Shown in pieces: positions 52,660 to 64,000 of a stretch of 64,000 nt of DNA. The stretch is from Parelaphostrongylus tenuis (taxonomy: Eukaryota > Nematoda > Chromadorea > Rhabditida > Metastrongylidae), in the NCBI GenBank assembly GCA_019055375.1, contig JAHQIW010000206.1:186001-250000 (forward strand). The letters are read 5' to 3'. Position 1 is the stretch's first letter. The number at the start of each line of letters is the position of its first letter. Under the pieces are notes generated by a model, which worked only from the letters and a program-made list of their open reading frames with translations, did no database searches and was not told where the DNA came from. Made by a program: the position numbers and the translations under genes.

Positions 52660-54620
52660 TCCTGCTGGGAGCAAACTAGATGGATAATACCGAGTTTTAT
52701 TCAAAACAATACTGGCCGCTGACGTTTCGGCGATTACGCCCCTAAGCCTAAGTCTAAGCCTAAGCCTAAGCTCAGAGCCTCGTATGGGTCAAATTGACAG
52801 GCAATATGGCCACTCGAACATTTTTATAACCCTCACCAAAAGAAAACTTTGAACGCATGTCTTCACTCGCATATCAAACAGCTCTTTTTAGACACTCGCT
52901 GCTCTGTTGCTTCTAGGTTTCCCAATTATTCACTGGAGACTAGCCGCACAATGTCGTACAAGGGTCATGGAAGTACCTCATTTGGGGCACAAAAAAGAAA
53001 CTCTGAGGTATGCCGCGGGGTTACGAGTGATCACAAAAAACACCTCTCGCAGTGTATTTCCGAAATTTCGGAATCTATCCAGAATCCTTCACGAGCTTTT
53101 CGGGCAGGTGATCTGAATGTCTCTGCGAGGACGGTAACTTCTACTTGAAAATCTTTTCCCTTATTTCTTAGTGGCGCTACGAATGGCTAGTCGAACGTCG
53201 AAAAAGTTCAAAAAAAAAGTGGAAATAAGATTTCTAATTCACTAGCAAAGAGACCAGATTGTTACTCGGGAGATTTTAAGTCTAAGTTCAGAGCCAACCA
53301 AACACTTTCATAACCTCAAAAGCTCGTTAGTATGGCGAACACCCCCTTTTCAACCTTCATTTTTTGCTTTATGCTTCTGATTTTCCCAATTACTCAATGT
53401 AGACGTCTTCAATTTCGCGCAGTTTCTTACAAGGGTCAGGAAAGTGGCTCGCTTGGGCCAGAGAAGAAAACCCAAAGTTTGCCGCGGGGTTACGCGTGAT
53501 CACAAGATACTTCTCAGTTCGCAGTTTATTTGAGAATTTTTGAAATCTATCCGAAATGCTTCACGGGTTTTTTCGAGCACATGCTTTAGATTTCTGTGCG
53601 AGAATAGTGACTTTTACTTCAAAATCTTCTCCGCTATGTCTCTTTGCGCAATAAATGACTGATGGAGCGATGTCATTGTAAAAAAATGTGTGAATGAGAT
53701 CTCTAAATCACTGGTTTCTCAATGGGAAGAAATCAGACTGTCAATAGAAAGATTTATTCAATACAATTCCGCTCGCTGACATTTCGACGATTTTGCCCTT
53801 TTCAAAGCTTCGTAAGGTCAAATGGACGGGCAATCCACTCAGTCAGACATTTTCATAACCTCAGAGAGAAAACAAAAACTTGGTATGTGAATTTTCGTTC
53901 GCATAGTAATCAATTGATACTGACATTTTTCCGAACGGTGGGACTTATCCTCGACCCTCTATTTTTTATAAGTCTTTTTCGCTAGGTAAAGCCTTTTTAC
54001 TTGGATTTTAGTAGCCGTTCGAAAGCTTGAATCTCGGTGATTTCAACATGAGACATAATTCCTGAAAAGGCCTTCTTATTGCCCTGGAGCAGCAAAAATT
54101 GAAATAGATTTCACACTCGCAGTAATTTGTTTGCACGGATAGGGTCTGTGGATGGCTTTTAATTATACTCTACTAGTACTCATTCGAAAGCGCAAATCTC
54201 GATGATTCCAAAACCGAATTTAGGTTTCAAGAAAGTTTTCATAGAGCGCTAAAGGAGCGAAAAGACGATGACGTTTCACACTTGGAGTTTCCTTCGCACA
54301 TAAGAGCTCTATATGCACAAAAAATGTATGAGCGTGTAGAGGAAATTATGCATAATGAGAATAATATAAGAAATCTGAAGATTTCTTTCAAACGAGGAGA
54401 AAAGGCCTTACTAAACAACGGAAATCGCGCGCCGCTTGCGAAAATCAATTGTTTTCTCACTGATAAATTTCCAGTTAGTTAATGCAGAGCAGCCACATTT
54501 ATCTGACAAGGGTCAAAAAAGTGCCTGACTCAAGTCAGAAGAAAAGAAACCTTGGGGTTACGCCTAATCACAAGGCACTCATATCCCTTTACAGACGGCA
54601 GCATAATCAATATCGCTAGA
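52660..54620. repeat. Divergent tandem array, three or four units
   Basis: Blocks recur in the same order and strand: TTATTCAA(A/T)ACAAT...GCTGAC(G/A)TTTCG (52695, 53755), CCCAATTA(T/C)TCA (52920, 53390), CAAGGGTCA(T/G)GGAA-like (52961, 53430, 54508) and GCGGGGTTACG(A/C)GTGATCAC (53013, 53484; GGGGTTACGCCTAATCAC at 54553). The unit is about 0.5-1 kb. Plus-strand frames are not conserved between units. Confidence 0.65.
52738..52772. repeat. Interstitial telomere-like repeat (GCCTAA)n
   Basis: CCCCTAAGCCTAAGTCTAAG and CCTAAGCCTAAG: five units on the opposite strand to 50792. It lies inside one unit of the tandem array, where the sister unit has a much shorter spacer. Confidence 0.8.
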
Positions 54621-55297
54621 GGCGCGCGATTTTCGTTCTTCAATAAGGATTTTTTTCGTTGTTTCAAGGAATATTCCAAATTTTTTTGCACCACTCTGAT
54701 AGAACATGATTTTCGCTACAAATCTGTATACTTTTGTATACAGATTACTCCTATTTGCAAAGAAAACTCCGGTTGTGAAACGTAGTTTTATCTTTGCTCT
54801 CACAGTGCGCTATGAAAAGCTTTTTGAGAACCACTTTGAGCATCAAATTCGTCGAAATTTGGGCTATCGAAGGAGCTTAGTGCAACCCGATAAGAAGCGA
54901 TCCTCAGCCTTTAGTTGAGCGGATAAGGCAAACAGAGTGTGACAGATGACCTTATTTTTGCTGCTACAACGTACTACAAAGGCCTTATTGAAAACCAAGC
55001 AAAGTGTTGGAATCCTCGAAATTTGAGCTTTCGAATGACTACTTAAATGGTACTTGTGGCTATAAGGGGACGAATGAAAAACCGACCTTATTCAGTAGAG
55101 AGGAATTCTCATGAGTGTTCGTAAACCATTCCAAAGCTGAGATTTCTGGCTACATTCTCACGTCAACGGTTTATTCAAATTAAATTTTGATAACGCTGTA
55201 AAATCTGAAATAAAACTAGACTCGGACACGCTTATTTCTCACTGGACAGAGTTCTATTATTGGATTACTAGTAATCACTCAATAGAGTAATCGCTGC

Positions 55298-55505
55298 TGA
55301 TTCAATATGCCTGGTGATCATTTTTGAGCCACGCATGTCAGTGGTCTACTAAAGAGGGCTGACTTATAGAGCCCGATACACGTGTTTCGATCTTGATATC
55401 TTTCGTTTCGAGTGTTTTCTTGAGACCACAGCTCGAAGTTCAATATGCCTGGTGATCATTTTTGAGCCACGCATGTCAGTGGTCTATCAAAGAGGGCTGA
55501 CTGGT
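55298..55505. repeat. Direct repeat of foldback-family arms
   Basis: TCAATATGCCTGGTGATCAT through GTCAGTGGTCTA(C/T) occurs at 55298 and 55440, with CCGATACACGTGTTTCGATC between. A related inverse copy lies at 51530-51600. Confidence 0.75.
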
Positions 55506-55506
55506 A

Positions 55507-55807
55507 AAAGGATAAAGGATGAAGCTCTCAACTTAGATCAATCCCTGAGGGATTCGCCATGCATTCGACTTCAATTTTTAACTTCTTCTGAGGTGACTGA
55601 ATGCTTATCTGGCCTTATGACTCGCGGAGGCCTCCCGCTGATCGAGTCAGTGCTCTTATCCTTCCAGACAAGTCTGAGACCAGTCTGGTACCAATTTACC
55701 AAGCCCAGAGGGATGGATGGCTTGGTGAGCCATGAGCGCGAGATCGAACCATTGACCTCGTGTGCGACGCACAGCACCTCTAACCACTGCGCCACATGCG
55801 CTTTATT
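55507..55807 (-). mobile_element. tRNA-derived SINE, full length with near-perfect TSD
   Basis: AAAGGATAAAGGATGAAGCT to CCACTGCGCCACATGCGC. Flanked by GGCTGACTGGTA (55495-55506) and GGCTGACTGATA (55808-55819). Confidence 0.9.
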
Positions 55808-56649
55808 GGCTGACTGATATGATATATTGAATACACGCCGCTGACTCCTTACGCTATCCAATGATTAACAATAGTCCAATAATAAAGCTCTGTTCAGCGA
55901 GAAATGAGCGAGTAGGCTAGTTTAAATTCAGATTTTACAGCGTTATAAAAGGGTCTTTTGAAAAACCGGCGACGTGAGAATGTAGCCAGAATCTCAGCTT
56001 TGGAATGGTTTACTTACACTCCCATGAGAAAAACCTTCCTACTAAGATTAAGGTCGATTTTTTATTCGTCCCCTTATAACCAAAACTTCCCTTAAATCCT
56101 GATAAGAAGCTTTGTTCAGCGAAGAAAAAAGATCTGGAAATTTGAGAGTTAAAAGCACTTTAGTCGTCCGCAAAGGAATGCGCATAAATAGCTTGTTTTT
56201 TTACAGCATACATGTTTTTCTGCGTGAAGCGACTGGCGGGTGAAACGTCAGCAGACAGTATTGTATTGAATATAATCTCGTTGTTAACAACCCCACTCTC
56301 GTCGTCGTCGTGTCTGCCGCTCATTAAGAAAACAGCGAATTATTTGATCAACGCCGAGATTAAAATAGAAACTCAGAATCGGTCCGTCGGTCGCTCGGTC
56401 GATCATGAGGGGAAAAACGGGGAAAAGGGGGAAAAACGAGGCTAAAACTGTCGTTAGAGTTTTTCTCCGGGTCAGAGGCGAACTTTAAGATAAAGCCTCT
56501 AAGCCTTTAAAGGACGTTCAATTGAAATTAGATTTGAAATAGTAGGAAATATAATAAAATAAACGCTCTGATGATTTTTGTTTAGCGTAAATTATTTGAC
56601 CAGAGCCGAATCAATAAAAAAGTAGGTCCTGAGAAGAATTTTCTAAGCG

Positions 56650-56960
56650 ACCAGAGAAACTCTGGTGGTTGGAGAGCGACGAGCCGAACGACTCGTGTGG
56701 ACGTCGTCGAAACCGACGAGTACAACAGTGGAGCTTTAGCTTAGCGGCTGGAATGGAGCGCGACATGAAAAGCACGTCGAGCACGAGTCCGCCGCCGCCG
56801 CCGCCGCCGCCCCGCCGACGTCTCGACGTCGCGCGAACCATTGATCCGCCTGTCGCCGTTGTCTCGCCCCTCCACAATAGGCACACTGTCTCGTTCGCCC
56901 CCTTCCATTCTACACCCTGGTGGCCACGCCCATCCTTAACACTACGACGTCATCGTGCGT
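56650..56960. promoter_or_regulatory. GC-rich island with CCG repeat; candidate mlk-1 promoter or first exon
   Basis: Contains about eight CCG units (56790-56812), several GACGTC sites and TGGTGGCCACGCCCATCC. Frames are open on both strands (plus MERDMKSTSSTSPPPP; minus GETTATGGSMVRATSRRRR), so the coding strand cannot be decided. Its location upstream of mlk-1 and its composition suggest a promoter or first exon, but no donor could be linked to the exon at 49233. Confidence 0.35.
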
Positions 56961-57039
56961 ACTTTCTTATGTATCGAGCTGGTGAGGCTATCGCAAAGAA
57001 AAATCTATTCGGCTATATCGCAAGAAGAGAGGTAGGGAG

Positions 57040-57115
57040 CATTGGTCCTGAAAGTGCAGTGGTAGATGCGCGCGCTCGAAAGGGCGACACGCGGGTTCAA
57101 TTCCCGCTTCAGGTC
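57040..57115 (+). repeat. Isolated tRNA-like sequence
   Basis: GGTCCTGAAAGTGCAGTGGT ... GCGGGTTCAATTCCCGCTTC plus AGGTCC has a T arm (CGGGTTCAATTCCCG) and an almost complete acceptor pairing (one mismatch), but the anticodon arm does not form a clean 5-bp stem. It resembles the foldback arms rather than a working tRNA. Confidence 0.55.
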
Positions 57116-57133
57116 CGGAGTTTTCCATACCGC

Positions 57134-57382
57134 TCAGTGCCAAGAAAGTGCAAAATTGACAAATTCTTGTAGATTATTCAGCCAATGTTCCGACGTCTTC
57201 GTCTTCTTTAGAGCCGGACTGATCCGAGCCGATGATCCATAGGTGGCCGTCGTTGTCGATGCACATATTCGTTGTTGCATCGAACCGAATTCAACGAAAC
57301 CAGCACTGTTCGAATGAAGAATTTCATTTAGGGCTGCCCTTTTATAGGGAGAAGGTGGCGGAGGTTGATCTACCGCCGCCAT
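57134..57382 (-). CDS. Possible first coding exon of mlk-1 (unproven)
   Basis: An ATG at 57382 opens MAAVDQPPPPSPYKRAALNE then ILHSNSAGFVEFGSMQQ, protein-like with a Pro-rich start. The only phase-0 donor that could join 49233 is TTT|GTCAAT, which is weak. Part of it resembles 47620-47660, so it may be repeat-derived. Confidence 0.3.
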   Translation of the reverse strand: MAAVDQPPPPSPYKRAALNEILHSNSAGFVEFGSMQQRICASTTTATYGSSARISPALKKTKTSEHWLNNLQEFVNFALSWH

Positions 57383-57619
57383 CCTATATGATCTACTTTT
57401 GGCACCAATGCGTACTGTAGCAGTCGGTCACATATTAGCTAATACATAGTGTAGCGTCATCTCAAAAATCGACTTCCATTGAATTTTGGCAACAACGGGC
57501 GACTAATTTTATTATTATTGAGTTCTTCATTTATATTTGAAACGCCCCTTATTACAGAAATAATTTTGTAGACAGCATTTTTATATAAAGGTGGTGGTGA
57601 AATGACTCTGAACGAAGGA

Positions 57620-57850
57620 CAAAGGATAGGGCTCCCAACGTTGCAACCGCTGAGGGATGAACCATGTATTCAATTGCACTGAGCATCGCTGGAAATTATT
57701 GAAAGCATGTCTGGCCTATAAAGTGACCTGTGATGGCCTAGAGGTCTATCAAAGCGATGCTGCCACAAATCTGGTACCAGATTTGGAGACCTCGAAGCGG
57801 TTGAAGGCTTGGTTTTTCCGTGGGCGCGAAGATGAGGGTTTCTTATAGAA
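57620..57850 (-). mobile_element. tRNA-derived SINE, old copy
   Basis: AAAGGATAGGGCTCCCAACG, then CATGTCTGGCCTATAAAGTG and CCACAAATCTGGTACCAGAT; the tRNA-like head is largely lost. Confidence 0.65.
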
Positions 57851-57859
57851 AGCTAGTGA

Positions 57860-60800
57860 ACAACTAGCATTTGAATGATATCAGCATACCAACTAATGAT
57901 AGCAGCACTAGAACCACTAGTATCCTATAGGAGGTAAGCCGACAGTAGGTACTCGTTTAGAAGATGTCGAAATTTTCTGTGAGACGATTTTACAGTGACA
58001 GAACATTCGGAGTCAAAATAGGTGGTCCCTAGCTTTTCTCGTGTTAAAAAGATTACTGGTAAAAATGTATTTGGTTCAACACCACCCATTTCAGTCAAAC
58101 AAATACCCGTATGTAGCATATTTTATGCATGTTACTTAATGGTAAACTGCACGTAGCTCTGCAGAGTCGAGACTATCAGCAGACTTTCAATAGTAATGGC
58201 GCTACCCATCTCATATCTACAATTTTGGCGGTGTTTAAGGGTCAAATGAGCATCTTTCTACACCGACATGAAATACAATGACCGTGAAGCTTCGATTGAT
58301 ATAGCTTCATAAACGAACGATTATTGTCTTGCGTCACAGTGGACAAACCTGGACTTGGTTTGCAGTGTGAGTTATCCGAATTCATTCTCGTCAAATGCCT
58401 GTAGTTTTCACTCGATAATAAGATTTGCTTCCGTTCAGTGATTTCATTCATTACGCGGACCGCCTAAGTCACAATCGTAGGCTCGACAAGCCTTAGGTCA
58501 ACCAAATCTTTCCATCATAACAATGTTGGGAATCGCTATCAAATTTGTTCAGGACAAACTCACTCCATCAACATGGGAATGACAAGCATGGCTATCTCAG
58601 AGTTCGAGGAGATTCAACTCGGTCAGCAATCAACAACATTCGTTGCGCATAAAAAAAACCCATCGAGCAACAGCCGAAGCCACTTACAAGATTAGTTCAA
58701 AGACTTTCGTAATTGGTGAAAACGATGAAACGAATCGAATGTTAGAAGTGCTGGGTACTGCACAGACGTGAGGGCGGGCCGTGTGACAAAGAAGATAACA
58801 AAGTGGAGATAATTCACTCAGCTTGTTTAAGTCATGTGAGGTGAGTAATATGGTAATAAATTGAGATAATATACTAATTATTTATTCCAAAATTCATATG
58901 AAAATCGGTGTGGTCAAGTATTAATTCGCTATGCGCAAGAGATCTAGTGCTATCTGCAACAGAATGGAATTCCGACATAAATATATATCAATTGACAATC
59001 AAACCGGAACTGCCCTGCATAGGGTAGTGCCCAGTGAAATCACTTCATATGGATGGTGATCCATTGAATTTCACCTGATGCGATGGAGAAGACCTACATC
59101 GAAAGAACAAATGATTCTGGCCAATCGACTCGGAACAATTCGACTTTGAAGAAGACGAAGAAGTGGAAACGTTAGGCGAATAAAAGACTGATGAAGATAT
59201 ATTGTAAGCTGACCAATATGATGTAGTATCTCGATTATTCCGCTGAAGTTGATTGAACTGTGTGTAATGGAATGCGTTTCATTTCTTCTTGCCTTAATGC
59301 CAACTATACCTTATAGAGAAAATCTTACTTTTTTGTTGCGATCTAGAAATTCTAATGCTCCATAGAGCTTTCAACCGAATTGAAGAGAAAAAAGCTCAGA
59401 TCAGCAGATGTGCTACACATGAAGAAAAGCAATTTCAAGCTTTAGATATAAGACACAGAATGACTTCATTAAATCATTACAAGAACGGTTGCAAAAATAG
59501 TATAAACCGAATTGTCTCGAAGCAGCGCGTTATGATGTCAGTGGACGTCCCCGAACAGGGAACAGTAATAAAAAACTCACTCCTGGACTCTTAGATCACT
59601 AAATTATTCGCTACAACAACCTGCAGAATGAAGCTTAATAGGAAGGCAATTCATAATTAAGCTTTTTGAAGACGCAACGTTCGATAATTGAGGCAAGTTT
59701 TTAAAAAAAAAACTGAAACTGTCATTTAAATAAATGGAATCTGAACGCTTAAATTCCAGCTATACGTCATAGGAATTCAAATGGTTGAGCAAGAATTCAA
59801 CCCACATCATTGATTATATCACCTCCATTCAAACGGATGTGTGGCAGGTCTTTAGTTTTCATCCTGAAAAACAAAATTTAGGATCAAAGAATCATAGAGA
59901 ATGCTAGCAGTACGTTGGAACATCACGAACAACGGAATAAATCTCAGCAACTTTTCACAACATAACCGTGTTGATTTAAAGAGCGACATGAGTCAATTTC
60001 ACTCATACGTGGATAGACAAAATGACCGGCATGAGTTGATATCCACTCATTCTCTACTACCCGTTTAATTTATAGAATGAGGAATTAACGTAAATCTCTT
60101 AGTGTTACAAGGTTATGATCATGTTCTTGAATCAAACCAGTGCAATCCATAATATTCATTTAAGAGTGATTTATAACGTTTTAGTGAATCTTGTCATGAT
60201 AAACACTTTTTTCAGGTATTCAAAAAGAGACTTTCATAGAGTAAAATGTGAGAAGCGATCCTCAAAATGAGAGTTTTTAGTGTTTTACAGTATGTAGATG
60301 GATTTCGTCCTGTTAGTACAATTGTAATATTCAACACGTCCAATATCGGATTGGAGAAGATCTTAGTTTAAAGCCGAACATCTCTTGGTCGTTCATAGTT
60401 AATGGTGGAATGTACGGAGTGAGATTTTTTGAAATTCCTTATACTTCTTCGATTAATTTCGAAATACCAAAGACGTGAACAAGCAGAAAACCAATATTCC
60501 ATTCATCTTTACTTGATTCATAATATTCGACAAAAAATCCAAAAATGCTATATGGCCAACAAAACTATCTATACAAAAGACATGGCATAAGACATGAAAA
60601 AACTTGGCATCGATTTGATAACATTTATTAACGCTTTAGCTAGAGACATTTGTAGATGATTTCATTGCACAATACATGTTGTTTTGAAGCTTGAAATCTT
60701 TTCTTCTCTTTTTCTACTACGCCATTCTTGATAGCCGGCGAAGTGTCTTCGAAGAATAACGAATTATACTCAAGCGACAAGCAGCAATCGCAAACAACAT

Positions 60801-62370
60801 AGAGAAGATAGTTTAGATGACAAGATAACAGCTTAAGAGTATTCATAAGAGAAGGGATTAGATCAAATTTGACAGACATAGAAGCAAGAAAAAAGAATGA
60901 CTTGGAAGACTTGAAGGATGGGAAAACTTCAAAGGTGTTAATCTAAACAGAGTCGTAAATGTAAGTTTGTTCTCAACAACTGATAAACTATCAATAAATT
61001 CAATATAGGTGTAAAATAGCTTTATCTACATGTCAATCTAATCGGCGATGACATCATTGTTGTACTTTTTTCAAGCATATCATATCAGTAGATTCTACAC
61101 GTGTCAGCGCTGCACTCATCTAGTACAAGTTCTATTTATTTTTTAAGGTCTTGTCATTGTCACTGCTTCTATTTCTGCTAAAAATCGTATTAGATTTGAT
61201 ACGAGCAGATTACATCGATCCATTCAAAAGGTGGAAAAGGAAAAAGATCTGTACTAAAAGTTGTTAGAATCACTTCAACAATTGTGAACATGTTGCAGTA
61301 TTTACTGATCTTAAAAAGTTTGTTTTGTAGACAACAACGGGCAGAATCGAGAATTTTTATACGTGTGACTTAGTTTCGTTTAGCGCAGTGGTTGTCAGTG
61401 CCTTATCACGCAAGGTTCTTTGGTTAAAATTAGTGCCTCAATCAAATCCCAAATCTCAGCAATCGTCACAATGATTGCAAATCTCACCTAAGAGGCTACG
61501 GAGACGTGATGTATTGGTAGACCCTGGAAGTCGCCATTTGGCCCAATTATGCATTTATTCATCTTTACGATGCTCGATTGATTTGGATTTATCGCTAATC
61601 ACTAAGAAAACTAATTGACACAATTTGCTTTGTTTTTTTTTCGTTTGATGCGCAAATAGAACTCTTACTTGAGGGCTTGGTAAAAGCTCATTTGCCAAAG
61701 GTCCTACTTCAAGTTCTCTTGAGACCAGTCTAAAATTAATCCGAATAATCTTACGATTTCGTTAGAAGCGAGATGAAATTCTTTAGAGGATTATGTAAAG
61801 AGTAAGGTGAGATAAAAGACTGCGCAAAAAAAGTGATGTACTTACAAAATCGGAACGCATCTTAAGCGGTGATGCGTGTCAAAGTCGAGGGCAATCGTCG
61901 AATTTTCGTATTGGAAGGTAATAGAGCGAAACCGACAAACTCGTTTTGTATCACATATACACAAATGCGAAAGGTATTCTGAGTGGAATTATTGGAATAT
62001 ATCACTGAGCTGTCTTCTGAGCGAAATCAGAGATAATAGGAACATGAAAATCCCATTTACAAAATGCGTTTAAAATGACGCATTTCCCTATCCTGTCGTT
62101 TGGATGCCCAGGAATGAGAACGTATCTTTAAACCAACTGAAATTGTACACAAATTTCAATCTTCATTGTTGAAAATGTGCTTAACGTGCCACTCAATTTG
62201 ATTGTTACTATCAAATTCATGACATTTTGTTGCAATTCACACAATTACCATTGCACTCTTCCAATGTTATGACTTAATCAGTATGCATATTTCGAAGAGC
62301 CTCGACAAAGTTACCAAAAAACATCAACATCTCACGTCACAAACAACATGAAGTTATTGGTATAAAGTTG
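57860..62370. other. AT-rich region, no convincing gene
   Basis: The minus frame at 58242-58451 (MNEITERKQILLSSENYRHL) and the plus frame at 59355-59594 look slightly protein-like but lack partner exons or domains. A worn SINE head (TTAGCGCAGTGGTTGTCAGT) lies at 61380. Confidence 0.45.
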
Positions 62371-62594
62371 ACAATTGAATTTGAGGCCCTCCTTACTTCC
62401 TTATCTCATACGTATTCCATTGACCCACAGTCCAGTTGTAGCTCAATTCAAATTGAGCAAATTTTCAGTTTCTTCGGATACCAGCAAAAAAAAAGAATCA
62501 GATCTTGAAATCTATTTCTACTTCGATAACGTATTATATCTTGATGATGATTTGATAACTAACGTAAACGTTATCATATCCGCGCAACTAGACG

Positions 62595-62735
62595 CATTAT
62601 ATATATATATATATACTATATATAGTATAAACAGATAAGTGTATGTGTACGATGTATATATGAATGATATACATGTAAATTTGTATATACACATACATAT
62701 ATGCATATATATATTGTGTATATACATAATAGAAA
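62595..62735. repeat. TA/TG-rich microsatellite tract
   Basis: ATATATATATATATACTATA followed by irregular TATG/TACA alternation. Confidence 0.85.
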
Positions 62736-62739
62736 CAAG

Positions 62740-64000
62740 TTTATTTAGACAATAGGCTATCATAAATATGTATGAATATACGGACAGATTTCTGATGAAA
62801 TTCGTAATTTCCTTATATCTCGGGAGAAAACGAATGCATGAGAATAAATCTGATGAGCACCATAAAATTTTAACACGACTTATAAGGGAAAATAAAATTG
62901 ACAGCTAGATGGATCAGGCTCAAACATTGGCATGAAGTTAATTTTCGATAGCTACGAAACTATTTTTGAGCCTTTTCAAGCCAATGGTTAATGTTATAAA
63001 TTCGTTAGGAATTACTGTAATGTATCTTTCCTTATCAACTGTCCCAACATCTTATTTTTGTGTATGTCTTCTTTTTTTGTTGGGCGTCAAAATCATAATA
63101 GGTAGTTTCTGACAGTATTATTACTAAGCTCAACAATATCATCATTTCTTTCCTTAAATAAAAAACTTCCTCGCTATTTAATTTTGCCTTAGATCATACT
63201 GTCTTGTGAGATATTCCCGACCTTCTCAGAAAAAATGTATCCTCTCTACAGAAATAATCTCTATAATCTTCGAAAGTTTTTATTTATATTCACTGAATCT
63301 ACAACTGATTGATATTTTCGCGCGTCAATAGGAATGATAAGAAATTCCGCCCATAAAAAACTGAATTGTTCGCTCTTGTTTGCACTTCTGCAGCGAATCC
63401 AGCAATCACATAGAAGAGCACCAAGGAATTCGAAAAGAACAGTGCTGATAATAAAAAAGTGCTAGGCTGAAGAAAAAGTGCTGAAAAGAGAGAATAATAA
63501 ATAATGTATAGCGAAAAGACAAAAATGACGATACGACATCTTTTCCAATCGATAGATTTTCGATAACACTTTCAATGCTTTCCGTCGGAAAAAAGTGACA
63601 AACATAAGCTTAAAAGACAATAATATTCATTGATTGACATGTTCAGTTGTTTGTCACGATTTATTGTAAATGTTGAGGCGTTAAATCCTTCCGAATATCT
63701 ATGACGCTTAATTGATTTGAAGAATTCTTGATATTAAGATATTGATAATACAGAAACATTGGGTGGCTCTAGAACGTCGAGTTTTCGGAAAATTGAGAAA
63801 TCTTGAGCGACGAGGGTGATGGTCTTCTCATAGCTTGAAGGTGTGCGAAGATAATCAAAAATTTGCCATCATACGCTGATTTGTTTTAACCTTTTGACAA
63901 CTTTTCCGTCATAATCGTTTAAAGCAACAATCCTTTTACGAGCATTTGTACGGATTCTGATAGCTGCGTGTCTCGGACGTTTCGTTTCCTGTCTACAAAT
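62740..64000. other. No gene seen
   Basis: AT-rich sequence to the window end without frames of note. Confidence 0.45.

Larger units (their letters stand above)
53960..56160. repeat. Dispersed AT-rich repeat family cluster
   Basis: Fragments such as AAGGCCTTATTGAAAACCAA (54977), TTATAAAAGGGTCTTTTGAA (55941) and GCTCTGTTCAGCGAGAAATG (55885) are scattered, interrupted by the SINE and direct repeats. Confidence 0.5.

Noticed and set aside
57040..57115. Functional tRNA gene
   Set aside because: Acceptor mismatch and poor anticodon stem; matches the foldback arms.
56669..57172. 167-codon plus-strand frame in the GC-rich island
   Set aside because: Runs through a tRNA-like repeat and has no downstream partner exon; the opposite strand is equally open.

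Overview
The window looks like chromosomal DNA from a clade V (strongylid, hookworm-like) nematode. The evidence is short coding exons with GT-AG introns and TTTTCAG-type acceptors, an SH3-plus-kinase gene matching nematode mlk-1, interstitial copies of the nematode telomere unit TTAGGC, a BEL/Pao remnant, mariner remnants, and AT-rich DNA packed with dispersed repeats. The strongylid assignment is inference. No bacterial, plasmid or viral gene organisation is present.

Left part (1-9.5 kb): a decayed Tc1/mariner transposase at the left edge, an unidentified coding-like segment (about 0.8-1.0 kb), a 36-bp tandem repeat, and four tRNA-Phe(GAA) copies on the minus strand. Three of those copies lie in a tandem cluster, and two of the three have a defective acceptor stem. 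A complete tRNA-derived SINE has a 12-bp target-site duplication, and a large foldback element has a second, tRNA-like foldback nested inside it.

9.5-15.7 kb: a C2H2 zinc-finger gene on the plus strand. Four exons chain in phase through three zinc fingers to a stop codon, and a fifth exon upstream is tentative. Its introns hold tRNA-like foldbacks, a 260-bp tandem duplication, a mariner-type foldback and a SINE.

16-30 kb: gene-poor. It holds a 5'-truncated SINE with its own target-site duplication, a GC-rich island, a broken ZFR-like (zinc finger RNA-binding) fragment beside a frame-shifted BEL/Pao protease-region remnant, AT-rich DNA, foldbacks and a (TA)n tract.

30.4-49.2 kb: the main gene, an mlk-1 orthologue (mixed-lineage kinase, MAPKKK) on the minus strand. 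Twenty-six exons could be chained in consistent phase (1023 residues plus stop) as N-terminal linker, SH3 domain, kinase domain, coiled coil and long Ser/Pro-rich tail. The true first exon was not fixed; candidates lie in 56.6-57.4 kb. The introns are swollen by SINEs, piggyBac-like and other MITEs, tRNA-like foldbacks and a dispersed repeat family.

49-64 kb: repeats (SINEs, foldbacks, telomere-like tracts, a divergent tandem array), a GC-rich CCG-repeat island that may be the mlk-1 promoter or first-exon area, and then AT-rich DNA in which no convincing gene was seen.
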